Shown here: one piece after another, positions 63,838-64,000 of the stretch
Layout of the letters: the number at the start of each line of letters is the position of its first letter
Position numbering within the stretch: position 1 is the stretch's first letter
NCBI RefSeq assembly: GCF_900168025.1
Contig: NZ_FUYN01000004.1
Span: forward strand, 176,206 to 240,205
Direction: 5' to 3'
DNA length: 64,000 nt
Source: Acetoanaerobium noterae
Lineage (GTDB): Bacteria; Bacillota; Clostridia; Peptostreptococcales; Filifactoraceae
Notes under the pieces: model-generated
Told to the model about the DNA's origin: nothing
Database searches by the model: none
What the model saw: only the letters and a program-made list of their open reading frames with translations
Made by a program: the position numbers and the translations under genes

Positions 63838-64000
63838 TAGGTCAAGTCCTCGACCTATTAGTACTCTTAAGCTGAATGCATTACTGCACTTACACCTAGA
63901 GCCTATCAACCAGGTAGTCTTCCTGGGGTCTTACCCTTGCGGAGGGAAATCTTATCTTGAGGTTGGCTTCGTGCTTAGATGCCTTCAGCACTTATCCATT
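63838..64000 (-). rRNA. rrl: 23S ribosomal RNA, 3' end only
   Basis: On the minus strand the sequence is the conserved 3' end of 23S rRNA. On the plus strand it reads GGTCAAGTCCTCGACC, ATTAGTACT, then the GTGCTTAGATGCCTTCAGCA region of domain VI. The gene continues beyond the window. The 3' boundary is placed by analogy with the bacterial consensus. Confidence 0.95.

Noticed and set aside
1..64000. CRISPR arrays, insertion sequences, prophage genes or tRNA genes
   Set aside because: No regularly spaced repeats, transposase or integrase motifs, phage structural genes or tRNA cloverleaf were found on reading both strands.

Overview
The window comes from an AT-rich, low-GC Gram-positive anaerobe of the class Clostridia. 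The evidence is the codon use, strong AGGAGG-type ribosome binding sites, the C5 (glutamyl-tRNA) tetrapyrrole route feeding the anaerobic cobalamin pathway, a T-box leader, a cobalamin riboswitch and a GlgC/GlgD pair. The gene style fits a Peptostreptococcaceae-like amino-acid fermenter, but the species cannot be fixed from the sequence alone. No mobile element, prophage, CRISPR array or tRNA gene is visible.

Layout. Positions 1-5630 (all minus) hold a partial sirtuin, a small unknown protein, a DHH phosphoesterase, a lipoprotein/response regulator/histidine kinase unit and a GNAT acetyltransferase. Positions 5795-9572 (plus) hold a TtcA-like PP-loop enzyme, two transporters (EamA and ArsB/NhaD type) and an unknown protein. 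Positions 9715-12477 (minus) hold a cation/proton antiporter, an unknown protein and a universal stress protein. Positions 12664-20944 (plus) hold adenine deaminase, a four-gene ABC importer with a DUF3798-type binding protein, and a two-part GNAT protein.

Positions 21103-39852 (minus) form one continuous 20-gene corrinoid operon. It starts at a sigma-A-like promoter, runs through a cobalamin riboswitch and an intrinsic terminator, then cbiA, cbiB, a small membrane protein, cobD, pduX, cbiC, cbiD, cbiE, cbiT, cbiL, cbiF, cbiG, cbiH, cbiJ, hemA, a precorrin-2 dehydrogenase, hemC, cobA-hemD, hemB and hemL. Nearly all genes overlap or abut. Together they make the corrin ring from glutamyl-tRNA and build the aminopropanol-phosphate arm. 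Cobalt chelatase, cbiP and the lower-ligand genes are not in the window. A cobalamin adenosyltransferase (btuR) lies separately at 43044-43574.

Positions 39917-47228 carry an unknown protein, a HAD phosphatase, a glutathione peroxidase-ohrR operon with a textbook OhrR operator over its -10 box, btuR with an unknown partner, a secreted transglutaminase-like protein, a PilZ protein and a DEAD-box helicase. Positions 47375-55468 (minus) are a glycogen operon: glgC, glgD, glgA, glgP and a GH13 amylase. Positions 55664-56246 hold a promoter, a T-box leader and a 77-residue unknown protein that lacks arginine, which is the most unusual item here. Then follow pepT, a YfcC-type transporter, a Crp/Fnr regulator, a DUF362 ferredoxin-like protein, a chemoreceptor, 5S rRNA and the 3' end of 23S rRNA.

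Several start codons were moved downstream of the longest open frame because a clear Shine-Dalgarno sequence sits just before the internal start. These are inferences from spacing.
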